Positions 10,267 to 21,712 are shown, counted from the stretch's first letter. The stretch: 64,000 nt of DNA from Symbiodinium natans (GCA_905221605.1 CAJNDS010002681.1:206501-270500); one strand, 5' to 3'. The notes: generated from the sequence alone by a model not told the origin. Numbers and translations are program-made.

Positions 10267-10703
10267 GCCTAAACCCTAAAACCCCAAAACACCAAACCCC
10301 CAAAACCCTAAAACCCTAAAACCATTAAATCCTAAAACCCTAAAACCCAAAAACCTTACAACCCTAAAACCGATAAATCCTAAAACCCTAAACCCTAAAA
10401 TCCTAAAACCCTAAAACCCTAAAACCCTAAAACCCTTAAATCCTAAAATCCTAAAACCCAAAAACCCTACAACCCTACAACCCTACAACCCTGAAACCCG
10501 ATAAATCCTAAAACCCTAAAACCCTAAAACCCTTACACCCTAAAACCATAAAATCCTAAAACCCTAAAACCCTAAAACCGTAAACCCTAAAACCCTAAAA
10601 CCCTAAAACCCTAAAACCGTAAACCCTAAAACCCTAAAACCCTAAACCCTAAACCCTAAACCCTAAACCCTAAACCCTAAACCCTAGCCCTAAAACCCTA
10701 AAC
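10267..10703 (-). repeat. CCCTAAAA-type array
   Basis: The left two thirds are built from the 8-bp variant CCCTAAAA and the right part returns to the 7-bp CCCTAAA. It ends CCCTAAACAG, which serves as the splice acceptor of the next exon. Confidence 0.9.
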
Positions 10704-10705
10704 AG

Positions 10706-10816
10706 AGAGCAAGGATACCGAGCGGGAAAAATGGGCCCGTTTCGTCTCCCGCCTCGTGCAGGAGGCCCTGGGAGCGCTCTGCGCCCTTGACTCCAAGGTC
10801 GGGAGCCTCAGTCTAG
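10706..10816 (+). CDS. Plus-strand exon, helical
   Basis: A 111-nt exon that follows CCCTAAACAG and ends GTCTAG before GTAGGGTTTAGGG, both canonical. It reads SKDTEREKWARFVSRLVQEA and then LGALCALDSKVGSLSL, an amphipathic helix with mostly G/C-ending codons. Joining the 9667-9745 island keeps the frame. The minus strand is open but less protein-like. Product not recognised. Confidence 0.6.
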   Translation, partial: RARIPSGKNGPVSSPASCRRPWERSAPLTPRSGASV

Positions 10817-10972
10817 GTAGGGTTTAGGGTTTAGGGTTTAGGGTTTAGGGTTTAGGGTTTAGGGTTTAGGGTTTAGGGTTTAGGGTTTAGGGTTTAGGGT
10901 TTAGGGTTTAGCGTTTCGGGTTTCGGGTTTTGGGTTTAGGGTTTGGGGCTTAGGGTTTAGGGTTTAGGCTGC
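10817..10972 (+). repeat. Telomere-like array, TTTAGGG orientation
   Basis: Begins directly at the donor of the preceding exon, so it is the 5' end of an intron on the plus strand. Confidence 0.95.
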
Positions 10973-10977
10973 TCAGT

Positions 10978-12316
10978 AACCTAGGATCAAAAAAGGGTGA
11001 CCGTTTTTGTTTCAAGGGGGTTGTAAGGGAGCCTTAACCCCCTACAAGGGAAGAAGATACCACTGGGCATCCTAGTAATGCAACGGTGCCCTTAACCGCC
11101 TTAACCCTAACTTGGAGGTTCATGGTTCATGGGTAGTGTTATAAGTACCCTAAACAGGGTTGTAAGTATAGTTTCCAAGTTAGAACCCTACCTATAACCA
11201 CCCAAATGAACCCCCCCCAGATTGCCGCAGGGTGCAGGTAGGCAGTAGACCTCCCGACTTCTTGCCCAGTACTACTGCTGGGCAGTTCCAGCATCTGCTG
11301 TCTGGACCTATGCAAAGATCTCAGGCCTATGTCACGAGCATGGAAGCAATCAGGCTGCAGAGAGGCGAGGTGCTAAGCTGATAAGCTTCGTGGCTTTGTG
11401 TAGTGCTGCATGGAAAAAACACGCGACTTACTTGGTTAGCAAAGGTGGCACGGCATCTGGCCCCAAGTAAGCACAGGCTAGCCTACAACTGGATGGTGCA
11501 ACATGCTTGAGCGGACTCGGTGAAAGCGTGGGTGGCTTGTCAGCCTCACCAGCATCGAAGTCCAACCGACATGAGCAGATACGGCAGAGAGAGGAGAGGA
11601 GATCATATCCTAAACCCCCCCAAACCTCTGCAGCGCATGGAGGAGCTGGAAAGCTGCCAGTGAAACCCTGACTCGTGAAACCATCGACTGCCCTGAGCAT
11701 AAAGCATGCAGCGCAGAGTGTGCAGCACGCTGCTGAGATCTATACCATGCATGTAGCAGCATTTACAGTGCAGAGCATGTTCTCGTGATCAGGTGAAGAG
11801 GGTGTACTGCGGTGCAGCATCGGCTACACAAAGCACAGAGTGGTATGCCATTGCTCTCCCGTGCAGAGGCGACAGTGTTTTCTTTGTGCTGGCAATCCGA
11901 TGAGACAAGTATTTAATCGTCTAGCACGACATGGCACAACATAGTAGCACAGCGAAGCATGCCATAGCATGTCACGTGTAGCGAAAGTGTCTTTTAGGTA
12001 GACGCCACGCAAAGTAGATCATGACACGGGGGAGCTTCACTGGCACCAGGAACGCAGAAGCCCAACAACAAACATGCTAAAGCACCTAGTAGTCGTACGT
12101 AATTGCGCCTAAATCCTCAATGATATCTCTCAGATTTACCCCCCTACGTCCAGAACCACTCTTGAAAACATCAAAGGCTTCCGTAAACAAGGGTTCTGAG
12201 AGCTCGAAGAGCCCCAAGACCCTAAGAGCCCTAAGAGCCCTAAGAGCCCTAGGAGCCCTAAACCCGAAGCTATACCTTACAAGAAGCAGCACCTTCGTCA
12301 TGATCATGATCATGCT
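10978..12316. other. Long intron-like stretch with an H2 copy
   Basis: An H2 hairpin lies at about 11110-11213. The rest is unique, with many GCATG/CATGC motifs and a CATGATCATGATCATG run near 12299. Open frames of 60-90 codons exist but without splice or composition support. Confidence 0.4.
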
Positions 12317-13323
12317 GACCCTAAACCCTAAACCCTAAACCCTAGACCCTAGACCCTAGACCCTAAACCCTAAACCCTAAACCCTAAACTGATGCATGCA
12401 CCGCCAAGGTTTGGACCGAACTGCAGCTGCCCAAACCCTGGCACGTTCAAGGGCGTTAAAGTTCGGGAGCTCGGATTTTTTAGGGGCTTTGAGACTTCTA
12501 GGATTTGGGGCTCCTAAGGATTTTGACCTTCATTCGGCACAAAAAACCCTAAACCCTAAACCCTGAACCCTAAACTCTGAACCCTAAACCCCTCCTCAGG
12601 TGTGCCTTGGGTTCTCCGGCTTCAGAGGAGATTTAGGGCCTTCAGCTCTGGCTGCCTCGTTCCCACATTCCCTGGGAATCTTGGGGTTTCTAGGGGTTAG
12701 GATTTAGGGTTTGAGGTTTAGGGTTTAGGGTTTAGGGCTTAGGGTTTAGGGTTTAGGGGAGGTAAAAGGAGGGACCCCTAGAAGGGACCCTAAGTAACCC
12801 ACAAATAACTACTAAGGTCCCTTATAAGGGTCCCTCCTAATTCTAGGGTTTACCGGGTTTACGGGCTTACAAGGTTTACAGGGTTCCTAGGATTTGTAGG
12901 CTTTGTAGGGTTTCTAGGGATTCTAGGGTTTCTCTAAAGTTTATAGAGTTTACAGGGTTTATAGGGTGTATAGTGTTTATAGAGTTTATTGGGTTTGTAG
13001 GGTTTCTAGGGTTCAAGGGTCACGCAGAAGCGAATCAAAATCACCGTACGATATGGTGATGGTTCTGTGTGTGTAGTAAACGTTCAATGCTTGGCAGAAT
13101 GAATCGCCAATGCAGCTTCCATTTGATCTGCAACTGTGCAGCAGTTGGGAAGTTGAAGCGAGTGCAGTATTGCCCCGAATAGGGGCTATAGGGTTTATAG
13201 GGTTTATTGGGTTTATGGCGTTTATATTTATGGGGCTTATGGGGTTAGAGGCACCCGCCCGCCCCCACCCCCCCCCCCCCACAAAACAAAAAAGAACTAA
13301 ACCCAAACCCTAAACCCTAAAAC

Positions 13324-13376
13324 CCCAAGCAAGCCTGCGCGTACTGCGACATCAGCTCGTCCAGCTGGGCCAGCAC
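13324..13376 (-). CDS. Exon, helical
   Basis: A 53-nt minus-strand exon reading VLAQLDELMSQYAQAC with nearly all codons ending in G or C. It follows CCAAACCCTGAG and ends TTGGG before GTTTTAGGG. Joining it to the exon at 14516-14585 gives a smooth helix, but only if the boundary G is assigned to the acceptor side; a strict GT-AG join gives another open frame. Product not recognised. Confidence 0.6.
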
Positions 13377-13903
13377 CTCAGGGTTTGGAGGGTTGATGGA
13401 TGTTTTTTTCAGGGGGGTTTAGGGCTTCGGGTTTAGGGTTAGGGCTTAGGGTTTCAGGTTCAGGGTTTAGTGTTTAGGGATTTTAGGGGCTTCAGGGTTC
13501 CTTTGAGGGCTTTTGGGCTTAGGGTTAACTCCCAAAGCCCTCAACCCAGAAACTGAAAACTTCTATCCTGGATCTTGTGGGTTACGATGGGTCTTTTGGG
13601 ACGTTTTTTGCGGTCGACCGTCGAGTCTAGAGTAACCTAGGAATACAAGGGAACCCTCTTTGGTTTGAAAGGGGCTTATACAGGGAACCTAAACCCTAGT
13701 ACTAATACCATGAGTTTGTTGATGTGAGGTTTGGGATTCCAGGGTGTGGGGTTTTGACGAGCTTTGGGGTACCACAACGGGCCAACAGCTTTGATCAACC
13801 ACCCCCTGTGCCATGTGAAGTGGCGGGCGCCTAGCAAAAGCAAGCTTTGATGCGCTGCAGGCTTCGTTCCTATTGAACCCGGATATGTTAGTGTTCACGC
13901 ATA

Positions 13904-13907
13904 TGTA

Positions 13908-13944
<37 letters not shown>

Positions 13945-13945
13945 G
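13904..13945. repeat. AT microsatellite, inverted
   Basis: Two TATATA runs around TACATA, forming a hairpin. Confidence 0.9.
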
Positions 13946-14515
13946 CAACCTTGAGCATTACACCCTGAATCCCAAAGCACGAAGCCCTAAACATCCGAAC
14001 CCTAATTCCCATACACCAACCTCAACTGTAAACGGCCTCCAAGAGGCCATAAACCCAAGAAGCCTCAATGACCCTGTAATACCCTAAACCCTAAACCCTA
14101 AAGCCTAAAGCCTAAACCCTAAACCCTAAGCCCTCAACAACCTGACCCCCCCGAACACTGGGCGATCCCTACATTCTACATCCCACACCCCTAAACCCCT
14201 AAAATTTCCAACGCCTGAACCTTAAACCACGAGCAACACGTGAACTCAACTTTGAACCCCCAAAAACCCTAAACCGTAAACCCTAAAAACCTTGAACCCT
14301 GAACCCTAACTAAGAACCCTAAACCCTGAACCCTGAACTCTACACTCCCTCAGCCCAGCTCCCCTGATTCTTAGTAGGGAATGGGAGTTAGGGCCCTGTG
14401 CATGCCCTTTAATGGATTCCAAACCCTAAACCCTAAACCCTAAACCCTACACCCTACACCCTACACCCTAAACCCTAAACCCTAAACCCTAAACCCTAAA
14501 CCCTAAACCCTAAAC

Positions 14516-14585
14516 CCTCCAGTAGCTCCCAGGCCCTGGCTGGCAGCCCAGGGCTTCCCAGGGCCTCTGCGAGCGAGGTTTGGGA
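14516..14585 (-). CDS. Exon, helical
   Basis: A 70-nt minus-strand exon reading SQTSLAEALGSPGLPARAW and then ELLE. It follows CATTAGCAG and ends CTGGAGG before GTTTAGGG. It probably belongs to the gene that starts at 15130. Product not recognised. Confidence 0.6.
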
Positions 14586-14593
14586 CTGCTAAT

Positions 14594-14758
14594 GGGTTTA
14601 GGGTTTAGGGTTTAGGGTTTAGGGTTTAGGGTTTAGGGTTTAGGGTTTAGGGTTTAGGGTTTAGGGTTTGGGGTTTGGGGTTTGGGGTTTGGGGTTTGGG
14701 GTTTGGGGTTTGGGGTTTGGGGTTTGGGGTTTGGGGTTTGGGGTTTGGGGTTTGGGGT
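14594..14758 (+). repeat. TTTAGGG array turning into TTTGGGG array
   Basis: About ten TTTAGGG units followed by about thirteen TTTGGGG units with a sharp change at about 14665. The switch shows local unit spread. Confidence 0.95.
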
Positions 14759-14769
14759 TCAAGGTTGGA

Positions 14770-14978
14770 GGAGGTTTTATGTAAAGTAAGCAGTTGGCTT
14801 GAGTTGCGGCGTAAACCCTAAAAGGAGTAGGTTTGGGTGGCTTTGCCGCCTCGGACAACGTGGGGTGGGAGAAAAGTGTTAGCCTTCCACAATCGGGCCA
14901 AAGCTGCTCTTCGCACCTCACGAAGCTTTCGAGCTTGTTCCCAAACCTAACCTTCACAGCATCCACTCCCTTTCACAG
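14770..14978 (-). repeat. Repeated coding-like element, copy 1
   Basis: On the minus strand a frame reads KLESFVRCEEQLWPDCG. A second copy at 43535-43690 reads RFESFVKCEEQPWPDSG. In both, the right edge is CAGCAAA joined directly to a CCCTAAA array, so the element and the array share a border. It could be a repeated exon or a transposon fragment. Confidence 0.55.
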
Positions 14979-15089
14979 CAAAAACCCTAAACCCTAAACC
15001 CTAAACCGCAAACCTGAACCCTAAACCCTAAACCCTGAACCCTGAACCCTTAACCCTAAACCCTAAACCTAAGCCCCCAAACCATAAAC

Positions 15090-15130
15090 CGCAGCTGAGA
15101 CGAGAGAGGGGTCATGGAAGCCTTGGCCAT
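15090..15130 (-). CDS. First exon with Kozak context
   Basis: GCCGCCATGG is an ideal start context on the minus strand. The exon reads MAKASMTPLSSQL and stops after 41 nt at CTGCG followed by GTTTATGG, a telomere-like donor. The next exons on this strand are probably 14516-14585 and 13324-13376. Product not recognised; the peptide is too short to call a targeting signal. Confidence 0.55.
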
Positions 15131-15457
15131 GGCGGCAATCACAAAAAATCCTCCCCCGCGCAAAAAAAACCTAAGTCCAAAGGGTGTAGGGTTTAGGGTT
15201 TAGGGTTTAGGGTTGGGTCTCCTCTAGTCCCTTAAAACGCCAAACCTGTAAACCCCAAACCCTTCAACCCCTAAGCCCTTAAACCCTCGAGTCGTTATAT
15301 CCTTGTTGAGAACGCTTGTTGCCTAATTAAACACCCGGAAACCCGAAACTCCGACCGAAACCGATCCCGAACTGAGAGCTTCCCTGGGGCCGCCACGGCC
15401 GTCCTCCGGGAGCCCTCCCCGAGCAGCCCCTCCTGGCAGTGGATCGAACGACCAGGA

Positions 15458-15566
15458 CTTGGCTGCACTCAGGAGGGTAGCTATAAATTAAACTTTTAGC
15501 TGCCTCAAGAAGAAACCCAATAAACCCAGAAAAGGTAAGGATCTAAAGTTACAGTAACGTACCACA
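15458..15566 (+). repeat. Dispersed repeat R6, copy 1
   Basis: Starts CTTGGCTGCACTCAGGAGGG and runs to GTTACAGTAACGTACCACAA. Three more copies follow within 2.7 kb. A small inverted repeat around TAGCTATAAATTAAACTTTT lies inside. Confidence 0.8.
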
Positions 15567-15753
15567 AAGAGGAAAGGTCTGCATTGCCCCAAACAACGCG
15601 AAAAAGGGCTCCGAAACTTGAGCGCAACCTCAGCCAAAGTCAGCCGAAAGCCCCTACAGATGAGACCTTGAGCCATGTCGGCTCTAAAGCCCAGGATCCT
15701 AAACCAACCCAACTCAACCCCAAGCCCAAAACCCTCACCCCCACCCCCCCCCA

Positions 15754-15840
15754 CCCCTAAACCCTAAACCCTAAACCCTAAACCCTAAACCCTAAACCCT
15801 AGACCCTAAACCCTAAACCCTAAACCCTAAACCCTAAACC
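15754..15840 (-). repeat. Telomere-like array, CCCTAAA orientation
   Basis: Clean array followed by a run of ten A and a GC-rich island (15850-15960) that is open on both strands and that I could not assign. Confidence 0.9.
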
Positions 15841-16633
15841 AAAAAAAAAACGGCGCAGGCAGGACGACCACCATCTCGGGAGTCTGCCGTAACTCGCCCT
15901 GCCAAGCTTGCTCGTACCGTGTGCCAGGCCACCACCCCCCACCACCACCTAGCCTTTCATGTCAGCTTACTTTTCATAGGGTTTCGGGTTTAGGGTTTAG
16001 GGTTTAGGGTTTAGGGTTTAGGGTCTAGGGTTTAGGGTTTAGGGTATAGGGTTTAGGGTTTAGGGTTTAGGGTTTAGGGTTTAGGGTTTCGGGTTTCGGG
16101 TTTCGGGTTTCGAGCTGCCCCTCAGTTAAGAAACTCCAAGCCCCAAGCCTGGAAACCAAGCACAATCCCCCCCTTTCAACAGAGATATCCTACAGAATGC
16201 AAGGCCTGGAGGCCTAAACTAGGTACAATGCTTCAATGTTTCATATCCTGGAACCCTAAACCCTAAACCCTAAACCCCAAACCCTAAACCCTAAACCCTA
16301 AACAAGTTTAACCTAGAGACTGCAGGGTCTGGAAAGCAAGGACTGCAGGGGCTGGAGCCCTAATGGAGCCCTTAGCCTCAAACCGGGGCCTAAACCCTAA
16401 ACCCTAAACCCTAAACCCTAAACCCTAAACCCTAAACCCTAAACCCCAAACCCCAAACCCTAAACCCTAAACCCTTGAGAGAGAAATAAAACAAGAAGGA
16501 AATCTATCCAAGGGAGTAGTCCACGGAGGAGGTTCCCCGTGAGTAAGAAATACCTCAATAAGAAACTCCCCCTTTGAGAGCCAGCCCTCAGGCCATACAG
16601 ACTTAAGCCTGGAGCCTGGATCTTTAAGCCCTT

Positions 16634-16744
16634 AACTTGGCTGCACTCAGAAGGGCAGCTATAAATTACATTTTTAGCTGCCTTATTAAGAAACCCAATA
16701 AACCCAAAAAGGCGAAAGATCTAAAGTTACAGTAAAGCACCACA
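16634..16744 (+). repeat. Dispersed repeat R6, copy 2
   Basis: Same order of blocks as copy 1, with AATAAACCCAAAAAGGCGAA at the position where copy 4 carries a telomeric array. Confidence 0.8.
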
Positions 16745-17520
16745 AAGTTAAAGCCCCGTGCCCTTGGCTACTGTAAGCAACTGAAATTTTCAGATATTAC
16801 CTGGAGCTCTAAGCCCTATAGCCCTTTGCCTTTTGGCCACTGCAAGCTACTGAAGCCCTAAGAGTCAGGCCCTACGCCCTAAAGCCCGAAGGCCGGAGCC
16901 TTCAGCTTTAAGCCCTAGACCTTAGTTAGCTTTAAACCAGAGCCCTGCGGGTTTAGGGTTTAGGGTTTAGGGTTTAGGGTTTAGGGTTTAGGGTTTAGGG
17001 TTTAGGGTCTAGGGTTTAGGGCTGCACCAATGTTCAGGGCTTCTGTTTCTACTAAGATTGAGAGCTTACAGGGTCCTGATAAACACGAAAAGAGAGACCA
17101 ACCCCCTTCAACAGAGGGTCCGGGGCGGGGCCGGGCCCAAAAGAGAGAGAAATAGAAAACATACCATGAAGGCCCTCCCTAGTCGCGCGGGCTTAGGGCG
17201 AAGGATTAAGTAGTGGTTTCTTTGAGGGTATTGGCATAAGGCAGGGCGCGCTGGTCCCAGTTGTTGGGGGGTTTAAGGGTTCGGGTTCCTGAACAACACC
17301 TGAGAACCCATGACTCAGCAAGCGCAGATCTCAAGAGGCTGGCCAACGGGGCTTTCTGAACCTCAATCTGCCGGCACTGCTCAAACTCCGCCATCTCTGC
17401 TCAAGCTCACGCTCAAGTTATAAAACGCAGGAGGAAAAAAGCTCTGCCAGCCCACGGACCGGCCCATGGAGATCCCACTCATGGCCAGGAAGCTCAACTC
17501 ACTTGCAATCTCAAGTGCAG

Positions 17521-17620
17521 TCTTGGCTGCACTTAGGACCTAGGAGGGTAGCTAAAAATTAAAAATCTTAGCTGCCTTATTCAGAAACCCAATAAACCCA
17601 AAAAAGGTAAGGATCTAAAG
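17521..17620 (+). repeat. Dispersed repeat R6, copy 3
   Basis: Empty-site form AATAAACCCAAAAAAGGTAA; diverges from the others after GGATCTAAAG. Confidence 0.8.
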
Positions 17621-17983
17621 TCTGGTGTCTCCAGAAAGAGGCTGAGGTCGAGCGAGGGGATGATGCTGCCCGCTTCCGGGTCTGAGGCACACATGCTAAG
17701 GACAAAGCACCCAGGCTAGATACTAAAGCGAGTGCAACATTAGTAGCAACGCTGACAAGGCATCCCGAATTTGCAAAAACGAATGTAATGATAGTAGTAA
17801 CCTGGTCATCGACAGCAGTAATTTTGCGACTGGTATTAGCAGCCGTATTGTTGGTACTGATCATATTGATGTGAAGACCAACCCTTAAAGTAAGAACACC
17901 AAAAAGGGAACCCTGCATTTCGAGAGAATCGTAACTTTGTAATTAGAAACGACATCTTTGATCTCGATACAAATAACAAAAGC

Positions 17984-18166
17984 CTTGGCTGCACTTAGCA
18001 GGGTAGCTATAGATTTAGTTTTTTGCTGCCTTAGTAAGAAACCCAATAAACCTAAACCCTAAACCCTAAACCCTAAACCCTAAACCCTAAACCCTAAACC
18101 CTAAACCCTAAACCCTAAACCCTAAACCCTAATAAGGATCTCAAGTTACAGCAAAGCACCACAGAG
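17984..18166 (+). repeat. Dispersed repeat R6, copy 4, with a telomeric array inside
   Basis: Between AATAAAC and TAAGGATCT a perfect CCCTAAA array of about 11 units (18053-18131) replaces the short CAAAAAAGG of the other copies. This is a filled site next to three empty ones. Confidence 0.85.
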
Positions 18167-18195
18167 TAGCAATCTTGCTGCTCGCAAGGGCTTGC

Positions 18196-18265
18196 CTGGC
18201 TGTCCAGCAGACGGGCGTCCGCCACAGCACGGGCACAGAGGTCCTGGAGTTGCAAATCGTGGGCA
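18196..18265 (-). CDS. Exon with GC donor
   Basis: A 70-nt minus-strand exon reading AHDLQLQDLCARAVADARLL and then DSQ. It follows CCCTGTCCCAG and ends AGCCAG before GCAAGC, a GC donor of the kind dinoflagellates use. Codons are mostly G/C-ending. The next exons upstream on this strand are at 19041 and 19598. Product not recognised. Confidence 0.6.
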
Positions 18266-18920
18266 CTGGGACAGGGTTTGGAGTTTATAGGGTTTAGGGT
18301 TTAGGGTTTAGGGTTTAGGGTTTGGGGTCTAGGGTTTAGGGTTTAGGGTTCAGGGTTCAGGGTTTCGTGAGTTTAGGCCAGAGGTGTGAAGGGGGTCGGG
18401 GACAGGGGGCCTTTGGGGTTCTTAAGCGCTGGGGATGGGACGACCATGCTTGCGGTGTGGTGGCCCTAAACCCTAAATCTCCAAAACAGGGGGTGCATGT
18501 CCTTGGCATCTGCCTTGATGCAGCAGAACCCGTGGAAAGTGGCAAACCTGACCTCGCAGCCAAAAACGTGACAGGATTGGGTGAGTCGGAAGCGGCGCTC
18601 TGGTCAATGCGTGGCTTACTCCAAGCTCTATGTCTATGTCGTAAAAAGACTGTGGCTTGAGAAAAGATAGCTTCTGAATCTTAAACCAATCTAAGCACCA
18701 ATTGCAGTGCAAACTCTACAGGGTCAGATTCTCGCAACAGGAGCAGGCACTGGCAAAACGTCAAAGCTTCGGGCTTAGGGCCTCTTCGGGACTAGGGTTT
18801 AGGGCTTGTCGCTGCTCTAACACCCAAAGCAGGCCACTAAACACCGAGGTCCATGTACCCATGGGACCGGCGCTTCGACCCAAAAGGGAGGGAGATATTC
18901 CCTCAACATGCATCAAGACA

Positions 18921-19040
18921 AACCCTAAACCCTAAACCCGAAACCCTAAACATTAAACCCTAAACCCTAAACCCTGAACCCTGAACCCTAAACCCTAAAC
19001 CCTAAACCCTAAACCCTAAACCCTAAACCCTAAACCCTAC
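18921..19040 (-). repeat. Telomere-like array, CCCTAAA orientation
   Basis: Ends CCCTAC, which on the minus strand is the GTAGGGTTTAGGG donor of exon 19041-19107. Confidence 0.95.
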
Positions 19041-19107
19041 CTTGAAACACCCGAAAGCCCCCTGAATCGTTGAACTCCGAGGCTTGGGCCGCACGGTCAT
19101 ACAGCTC
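19041..19107 (-). CDS. Exon
   Basis: A 67-nt minus-strand exon reading ELYDRAAQASEFNDSGGFR and then VFQ. It follows TTGGCCGCAG and ends TTTCAAG before GTAGGG. Joining it to the upstream exon at 19598-19694 with GT-AG borders keeps the frame (phase 0 to phase 0). Product not recognised. Confidence 0.65.
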
Positions 19108-19597
19108 CTGCGGCCAACATGGGAGGTCCAGGGTTTAGGGTTTAGGGTTTAGGGTTTAGGGTTGAAATTTACAGTTAGGGCAGAGGGTCTTAAGGTTAGG
19201 GTTGAGGGTTTGGGTGTGAGGGCTTAGGGTTTAGGGTCTGGCAGTTCTGGGGGTACCCCCTGAACCCTAAACCCTAAACCCCAAACCCTAAACCCTAAAC
19301 CCCAAACCCCAAACCCTAAACCCCAAACCCCAAACCCTAAAACTGAAACGAGCACACGTTAAGGTTTCGGGGTGTAAGGACTGAAGCTTCAGAGCCCTAG
19401 AGCTCTTGGCAGCCTTAGAACTAGACTCCAGCACCCGCAAGCCGAGGTCTCTGGATCCCTAAACCCTCAACCCTCGGGATCCCTAAATCCCTAGATCCCC
19501 AAACCCTAAACTCTGAACCCTAAACCCTAAACCCTAAACCCTAAAACCCTAAAACCCTAACCCGAAACCCCCACACCCCAAACCTTCAACCCTCAAC

Positions 19598-19694
19598 CTT
19601 CCCTCGCCTGTCCTCGGAGTCTTTGGAAGAGGCTCGGACATGATACCTGGCCATGGGGAACCGAGATCCGTGGCTCTTGATGCTGCCGTGGCCT
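19598..19694 (-). CDS. Exon
   Basis: A 97-nt minus-strand exon reading GHGSIKSHGSRFPMARYHV and then RASSKDSEDRRGK. It follows AGCTTAG and ends GGGAAG before GTTGAGGG. It joins in frame to 19041-19107. It is basic and serine-rich; product not recognised. Confidence 0.6.
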
Positions 19695-19706
19695 CTAAGC
19701 TAGGGG

Positions 19707-20003
19707 TTTTAGGGTGTAGGGTGTAGGGTTTAGGGTTTATGGGTTTATTAGTTTAGGGTTTAGGGTTAAGGGTTTAGGGTAAGGGTTAAGGGTTAAGGGT
19801 TAAGGGTTAAGGGTTAAGGGTTAAGGGCTAAGGGCTAAGGGCTAAGGGCTAAGGGCTAAGGGCTAAGGGTTAAGGGTTAAGGGTTAAGGGTTTAGGGTTT
19901 AGGGTTTAGGGTTTAGGGTTTAGGGTTTAGGGTTTAGGGTTTAGGGTTTAGGGTTTGGGGTTTAGGGTTTAGGGTTTAGGGTTTAGGGTTTAGGGTTTAG
20001 GGA
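19707..20003 (+). repeat. Mixed TTTAGGG, TTAAGGG and CTAAGGG array
   Basis: Blocks of identical variant units follow each other (TTAAGGG, then CTAAGGG, then TTAAGGG, then TTTAGGG), showing local unit spread. Confidence 0.95.
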
Positions 20004-20110
20004 TAACCCTCATTAACGCTTAATAACCCTTAATAACCCTCAATAACCCTTAATAACCCTTAATAACCCTTAATAACCCTTAATAACCCTCAATAACCCT
20101 TAATAACCCT
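20004..20110 (-). repeat. TAATAACCCT decamer array
   Basis: About ten near-identical 10-bp units in CCCT orientation, starting directly after the TTTAGGG array so that the two face each other head to head. Confidence 0.9.
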
Positions 20111-20524
20111 ATTGTATAACCCTAGCTCCTTAACCCTACAGTCGACCCCTCGAAGCCGAAGACCTCCTGTACGTCCTCCTAAGCCCTAACCACAATCGCC
20201 ACCCACAGGGGAGAGGCAACCCTATAAGCACGACATAGCACGCTAAAACTTTCAAGCCATGAACCCCCAAGCCCACTCTGAAAACCCTAAAAATCAACCA
20301 GCACCCCCAGACCGGAAGAGAGAGCAACCCAAAGAACCTAAATCCCCATACCCTGAACCCTAAATCCTAACCTCCTACACTCTAGTCCCAAACCCAACCA
20401 CCACCCACGGCGGAGGGGATACCCTTTTCTAGTATTCTGGAGTCCCGAGACGTAGAACTCTAAGCCCTAACCCTGCACTGCGAGGTAGATTTTAGTATGG
20501 AGGGAATATTCGGGAATTACAAGC

Positions 20525-21421
20525 GTGTCGACCAACAAGGGCGCTCGGAATTAGCATGGACACTGGATCCATCATTCCTGCATCGGGCAGTTGAAACGTT
20601 AGGATCGTCACGGCATGCCGCCAACACCATGCAACAGCACGGCAAACGCGAACACCCTGCAAGCGCAACCTTTAAAAGCGACACCATCGACGAGCTTCAG
20701 CTTTTATGACTCAACTGTCGGTTGACCATGGCCGCCAAGGCTCCAAACGCATGGCAAGCAAACCTCATCACAATAGTGTGGACCAACAGCGGCGCTCGGA
20801 ATTAGCATGGACACTGGATCCATCATTCCTGCATCGGGCAGTTGAACGTTAGGATCGTCATGGCATGCCGCCAACACCATGCAACAGCACGGCAAACACG
20901 AACACTCTGCAAGCGCAACCTTTAAAGGCGACACCATCGACGAGCTTCAACTTTTATGACTCAACCGTCGGTTGACCGCGGCCGCCAAGGCTCCAAACGC
21001 ATGGTAAGCAACCCTCATCTCAACCGTGTGGACCAACAGCGGCGCTCGGAATTAGCATGGACACTGGATCCATCATTCCTGCATCGGGCAGTTGAAACGT
21101 TAGGATCGTCATGGCATGCCGCCAACACCATGCAACAGCACGGCAAACACGAACACTCTGCAAGCGCAACCTTTAAAGGCGACACCATCGACGAGCTTCA
21201 ACTTTTATGACTCAACCGTCGCTTGACCGCGGCCGCCAAGGCTCCAAACGCATGGTAAGCAACCCTCATCTCAACAGTGTGGACCAACAGCGGCGCTCGG
21301 AATTAGCATGGACACTGGATCCATCATTCCTGCATCGGGCAGTTGAAACGTTAGGATCGTCACGGCATGCCGCCAAGACCACGAAAAAGCACGGCAAAAA
21401 CCAACACTCTTCAAGCCCTGG
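20525..21421 (+). repeat. 251-bp tandem satellite, 3.6 copies
   Basis: Unit starts occur at 20525, 20776, 21026 and 21277 (period 250-251). Each unit has an open frame reading SELAWTLDPSFLHRAVETLG and ending TTTTATGA, where the stop overlaps the next ATG. Because 251 is not a multiple of three, the frame shifts by one at each copy. Coding function is doubtful. Confidence 0.85.
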
Positions 21422-21561
21422 TAGCCCGGCAACCATGTTATCATAAGGGCACCCTTTTTGGGGTTGGTTACTTTATAAGGGAACCCATAACCAACAAAAA
21501 GGGCAAAGGGTACCACTGGGCTGCCAAGAAGCACAACCTTGCAATGCCACACCATCGACTA

Positions 21562-21712
21562 CTTGGAGGTTCATGGGCCTTACTAACCACTTACAACTGT
21601 ACTTATAACCCTGCTTATCATACCCCTAAAGGGCCTTATAGGGGGTATCCCAATTATAAGTAGGGTTGCAAGCCCAGTTATAAGTGGTTAGGAAGTCCCA
21701 TGAACCTCCAAG
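21562..21712. mobile_element. H2 hairpin element
   Basis: CTTGGAGGTTCATGG at the left and CCATGAACCTCCAAG at the right, flanked by TA on both sides. The arms pair over most of the 151 bp. The TA flanks fit a Tc1/mariner-derived MITE. Confidence 0.8.

Noticed and set aside
20525-21421. CRISPR-like or VNTR coding array
   Set aside because: The unit is 251 bp with no spacer structure, and the frame shifts at each copy.
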